A stretch of DNA of 23,597 bases, taken from NCBI GenBank assembly GCA_010014835.2, contig JAAAKB020035074.1:1-23597 (forward strand), given 5' to 3'. This stretch comes from Apostichopus leukothele. Lineage: Eukaryota > Echinodermata > Holothuroidea > Aspidochirotida > Stichopodidae. Shown piece by piece: positions 9,601-15,600 of this stretch (positions are counted from its first letter, which is position 1; every line of letters starts with the position of its first letter). Made by a program: the position numbers and the translations under genes. Below the pieces are notes generated by a model that did not search any database, was not told where the DNA came from, and saw nothing but the letters and a program-made list of their open reading frames with translations.

Positions 9601-12600
9601 TTGTCTATTACTGATCAAGACAAAAGACTAGAAGTAAAGTATCTCAAACTACGGTCATCTCTCGTAATAAGATAACAATGCTCAGAATGGCAGAAACAAA
9701 TATACAAGTATAACCAAGAGACACATTACGTTGAACCGTCTTTCGCTCTGTTGGGTTAATATGCCAGCAGCCTTCGATGACGGTTATCACAATTTCAGGT
9801 ACTGTATCGGGACTTCCTCTGGCAACCTTTTTTAAGTCATGCCTGTACCCTTTGTCAAGGTAAAGTCTTAAATCGCTCAGAACGCTCTCATCTGGTGCTC
9901 TTGTCTCCACTGAAAAACAAAGAAAACCAATCAACAAAAGAAAATTAACTGAGACATTATCAACAAATTTTAAGGAGTAAGATAATATACTTGATGCTTC
10001 CCATCCCGAATTAACATGTTAACATGATTTTCTCACACCTACTGACCACAAATAAACATTGACCTACACAGTAAACCATATGGCATTTGCATAGCACTTT
10101 TTATAGGACTTTCGCCATGCTGAGATGAAATTATTCAAATTTCCCTGTTGGAGAACTTGTGTTCAAACTTGGACATCTTCTGACAACAAATTTAGCATCC
10201 ACTAACAACAAAAGGGATGATGTCATTTATTTTATGGACATCCATATATTATTATGAAACTGATTGAAGCTTCATGGTTTTTCCTTTCCTTTCTTGATAT
10301 CATGATTAATGGATTTTCATACTAACCTCTACTGACCTTTGACCTCCACTAAAACTGTAGCCTACATCTGCATAGTAGTTGACATTAGCCTACATTGACC
10401 TCATATGACCCCTGGTGACCTCCACTTAAAGCATTCGGCTGCATGAATTGACTATCTAGGACACCCTCATACATGTACAAGATACAATGTACAATGTACA
10501 ATACAATGTACAAGATACATCCAAATTTCCATTGTGGAGGTACTATGTTTGAATGCAGATGCCACGCACACACACGCCCCTCCCACCACACACACAACGC
10601 ACACACCATCCTAAACTGCATATGTACTAACAATTGTCAGTGAATAATGCAAAGAGTTCAAACCAGAAAACCAATGTTAGCATAGTGACTCCTTGGAAAG
10701 TTTCATATTCGAGAACATTGAATGTAACACTGCACACAGCATTTTCAAGTTTCCAGCTCAAATGAACTCAACACATAGCTATATCGTTCTGCTACACATT
10801 TAGACGAATCAACACACTAAGTATGAATTCCATCCAAGCTTTACTGTTGAAGATATCATAGTTACAAGCTGTTCAGACTTCTGGTGACCTTTGACTGCCA
10901 CAGAAAGGTCATGAGCTCATCAGACTTCTAGTGACCTTTGACTGCCACAGAAACGTCATTTCATGAGCTCATCAAAGGTTGACAAACAATCTTCACTAAA
11001 GAGACAATATTATGAAAACTTACTGCAAAATAAATCATCATTGGTAATCATCTTATAGAACACCATGGCACAACTAAAGAAATTAGAAAGAAAAAAATTA
11101 ATCTTACTAGTCATGTATAACTTGGTACTCAATTAACCTAGTACTTAAATAAACTTACTAGTCACAGATAAATGTGATACTCAAAAACAGTGGTACTCAT
11201 ATACAGTATAACCAGAAAGCCAGTTAGCTTTGTGATTCCTTGCCATACAATTTCCTCAAAGTTCAAAATAACTATCTGATTAATGTAGATCAAGTGAGTT
11301 AAATTTGTCTAAGAATTAAGTAAGAACCAGAAAAGGTTTGTAGCAATCCCTAATTGTGGGCATCAACTATGTCATTCACTGTAACTTGGATTTTACAGTA
11401 TAGAATTTTAAACCNNNNNNNNNNACAAAACAGTCTTCCTATGTGAAATATAGACAATTTTTACCAATTGTGATGGAGCAATCCCTTTAATATATTGTTG
11501 AGAGTTGCATGACATTGTTTATACATTGTGAAATATTTTTGAAAAATCGGCCAAACTTTCCACCATTTGAAATCACCTTAAACCCTTGAGCCTTTTGTGC
11601 CCATTTGAGATAACCTGTTGACCCCTTAAGGCTCAGAGGAGAAAACTGATAGGAGATTTAAGTGCATTTTTAAAGAAAGAGTATGAATTCTGAAGCAGAT
11701 TTCATTACTTGGATGCCAGGTATGTCTCGTTGAAGACCTATAGAGCCGCTTCACAGAACTAAACTGAACTGAATTTGACCAAACTATGTTCTATACTTGT
11801 GCTTCTTGAGATATCGTGTTTACAAACCCTTTTCGACGAATTTCCAATAAAGCCCACCCACACATGAATATTAATGAGGTAAATATTGCTGTTGCAAAGA
11901 ACATGTACTAACTATATTGTTACATCACCATACCAAGGAATGAACTGAATCGGACATAATGTTGAAGAGATATTGGCATTTTAAGAATTTTCTGTTAAGC
12001 CCCGCCCACTCATTAATATACATGGTTGGGAACCAAACACAATTGAGCAATGCACATACCATGAGGCATCTACCTACAAAGTATGACATTGATTCAACTT
12101 GTGGTTTTTGTGATACGTGTTCACAAGCCGTTTTCCACGATTTCCCATAAAGCCCCACCCATACTAATGAGTAAAAGCTGTTGTTGCAGAGAACATGCAC
12201 ATACTACAGTATGTACCTACATCACCACATCAAGTATGAACTAACTTGGACATATGGTTGAAGAGAAACCAAAAATCTAGGAGAGTTTTTTTAGTTTAGA
12301 TCCTTTGCCATCTTATTATGAACAATACTCTGTGGATTTGGAAAATTAATTATTGGAATATGATGACTAATCTAAACATCAGCTATAAACAATTGTCATC
12401 TTTATAACATTTCCTTTGAGAAGACCTCTGGAGGAAACGGTACCTGTAAATATCATCAGATTCCTTGGCTGGATCAGCAGGTGATTTCCATCGTTCTGGA
12501 CTATTATACAACTTTGATCCAGAGGGTTGTATAATGCCACTTCTTATTTTGGAATTTGTGTAACTTGCTTGATCCTTCGCGAGTCCAAAATCTGCAATCT

Positions 12601-15600
12601 ATGGATAAATTTGGAAATATAAACTTACAGATTTACCTTCGGCAGGGCCATTAAACTCTCTTTTATCTCACTGTACAGTACAATCCTAGGAACTGCAATT
12701 ACCTCCATAATACTTATGTGATAATTTTTGCCGATTACAACAAAGCATGCATAATTTCTAGCTTGATTATCACAATTTTGAAAATTTAGTAATTTACAAA
12801 ACAAAACTAATAACCAGAATGCAAAATGCATTGAGGTTTCCATGACTTCGTTGCACAAGACTTCTGCTTGAAGTTAATCAGAAATAGCTGTCACATTATA
12901 AATGGCCCGAAACACTATTTTGATGTACAATTACACTATGGCAGGGTAAACATAGGTCAGTCTACTTAACTGGCAAAACACACCTCCACCAAAAACAATA
13001 GGAGCATTGTAATCAATGTGATGCATCCAAGGTTCCCATCGTTAGATGTCATGTAAATGGGTTTTGCAAAGGTGACCTCTGGTGACCTCAAATGAGATTT
13101 GCCCTCACAAGAAACAGGATTCTTGTACTCAATATGGCAAATCAATATACCATGTGTAGCCAGAGAATTACCTGGTTATGTTTCATTGTGGAACATGGTC
13201 AATGGACCCCAGAAAACAGGGAGTGTAGGACAAGCTGATCTAGAGTTGGAGGGGGAAGTTGAGACAAAGGCCAAATTACGAATATTCAATGAATCTTTGT
13301 GTTTGATTGGTTTAAGGTGATCATGTGTGAGTTGCCATGTACTAAAATATGGGATGTATTCTTACAAATATGGGATGTATTCTTATAATTATGGGATGTA
13401 TTTTAGGAATTATGGGATGGTATGATTAGGGTATGATGGTAGGGCACAAAGTTAAGTGAAGATAATAAAAGCTGAGTTTTTAATAGTAAGGAGAGAAGAG
13501 AGGAAGGATAAGGTTTGAGATGGTCGTGCACGAGATCAACATATTGTTTTTAGACTAACTTCAACAGTATTAGAGTAGAGGACCTGTATTTATCCTGTGA
13601 TTAAAGTTAAGTGAACACTTGAAGCTATTTACCCATGGAGGCTTTATCCTGTAATTAGAAGTTTAGAATAACACCTGGAGCTGTTTAACAAATGGAGATT
13701 TAATTTGAGTAAACACATAGAGCTGTTTTACACATGGAGAGTTCAGTTTACTGATCACCCAAAGCTGTATCCATGGAGGCAGACCTATCTCTCATCCTGT
13801 ATTGATATCTGGCAACCCCATCATTTGTTGAACCGCTCGTTGTTCTTATTTTCTGTTGTAATGGAACCATAAATCACCATTTTAATTCTTGTCCGTGTTT
13901 ATCACCGGAAGTGAAGCCCTGCTATGACCCATCCCCAGTGATGAACAGCCCCTCCTAGAGACCGAGACACCCCAAGAGGATAAATTCCCTGAGTCGCAAG
14001 CGATCCAGAGAGCCACCCTACCTCAGAGACGTCCCCCACTATTAAAGTGAACTGCCCCGGTAGAAACCCAAGGAGACAATTTCATTTTCCATTGTATTTG
14101 GTCGACCCGCGCCGCGATTTTGTTTTTATTTCGTTGGTACTGTTAAGTATCTTATTTTCCAATAAATTCAGTGGATTCCTTATAAGATGTAAGAGCTCTG
14201 AGAAGATCTGCAAGTTGCTCATTTATATCCTTTTATATTTTTGATGATAATCATAACCTATGCAGTCATGCTAGCCGAGAGTGTGTGTGTGTGTGTATGG
14301 GTGGGTGTGCGTGTGACGCCTTGCTTGTAAACACGATATCTCAAGAAGGGAAGCTTGGACCAATCTAATATTTGGTGTACATATGAGAACCTCATTAAGT
14401 AGAAGAACCCTATTGTTTTGTTGGGAGGTCAAAGGTCATTTGGGGTCACCAGGGGCCAATAGTGAAAACCTTGTAAACATGATATCTCAGGAAGGGAAGC
14501 TTGGACCAATCTCACATTTCGTGAGTACGAAACCACATTTAGGAGAAAAAGCCTATAGTTTTTTATGGTGGTCAATGAATCATTTGGGGTCACCAGAGGT
14601 CAAATTGTGTAAACCTTGTAATCACGCTATCTCAAGAAGGAAAGCTTGGATCAATCTCATATTTCGTGGGAAGGAGTACCACATTAAGAAGAAGAAGCTT
14701 ATTGTCTTTTGTGGAGGTCTCAGTTCGTTTCGGGTCACTAGAGGTCAAAATGTGAAAACCTTGTAAACACAATATCTCAAGAAGTTAATGTTGGACTAAT
14801 CTCATATTTAGTATGTAGTTGTTACACATTCAGTTCAAGATGCATATTGTTTTATATTGAGGTCAAAGGTCATTTGGAATCACCACATGCCAAATTGTGG
14901 AAACCTTGTTTTATAAGCTACCATATCTCCCACCGACCAGCCTATCAGATAACATGTGCGTTACACCTCCTATGACTAGAAGGCTGTTGGCAATTGGAAA
15001 TAAGCTTATGGTCATTCATAGAATCTAAAACTCAAAACTGTCAACTCAAACATATTTGCATAGGTTTCAACGTGCCTCTCAGAAGCCTTAATTTCCGTGC
15101 AAAAAGGTGTACTCTTTGTACATACAGCGGTGCTATTGGACGTTTCCGTCGTATTTCAGGTTGGATGTAGTTTCGTTGTGACCAGGAGCCATTTATGAAA
15201 CTTAACAGTTCATCTAGTTAGACTTTATGCTATATGACCAATCTCAATGTGAATTAATTATGTAAAAACGGTCTCAGTTTGAGTTCACAAGCTGTGTCTG
15301 GATCGGCTATTGATCTCAAGTTATGTAGTCTCTTCCACCAGTTACAGCATACTGTAGCTAGGCCTTAAAAGTAACGTTCGACTTTCGTCACATTTGTGTT
15401 TATGGGACAACTCGAACAACTCGACAACTTGAACAAACCTGGCTAGGCCTATTTGGCAATTTTATGTTGTCTAGGCAAACAAAGGTTGGGTAAAGTTGGG
15501 TTTGTTAACACAACAACGTGAAGAAAACCAGTCAGAATACCAATACAAATAAGATGGCAAAACATCTCCTTAATTATTTCTTAGGGCATTTGCCCACTGG

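Larger units (their letters stand above)
8210..9729 (-). other. SINE-rich interval between exons 5 and 6 (intron 5, or a gap between two genes)
   Basis: No exon of phase 1 in/phase 1 out could be identified here by eye. The interval carries a perfect hairpin, three tRNA-related SINE pieces and an AT microsatellite (9293-9325). A short minus-strand frame, MAQKARHNIKLKRLPW (start at about 8677), has a reasonable start context and ends near a GTGAAG. Its phase does not fit exon 6, so I do not call it. Confidence 0.5.
9910..11023 (-). other. Intron 4, with short diverged repeats
   Basis: The intron carries solitary pieces related to the 145-bp repeat (GACCTTTGACCTCCACT near 10335), a GTACAAT cluster, a CA-rich tract and a short tandem duplication. 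The larger of these are listed separately. No extra exon is needed, because exons 4 and 5 are in phase. Confidence 0.55.

Noticed and set aside
12625-12858. Minus-strand frame of 77 codons
   Set aside because: It overlaps dispersed-repeat copy 1, and a related frame occurs over copy 2 (15570-15833). Neither shows a domain.
14383-14766. Plus-strand 127-codon frame, longest open plus-strand frame seen in the window
   Set aside because: It runs straight through units of the 145-bp tandem repeat, with the same words recurring in its translation.
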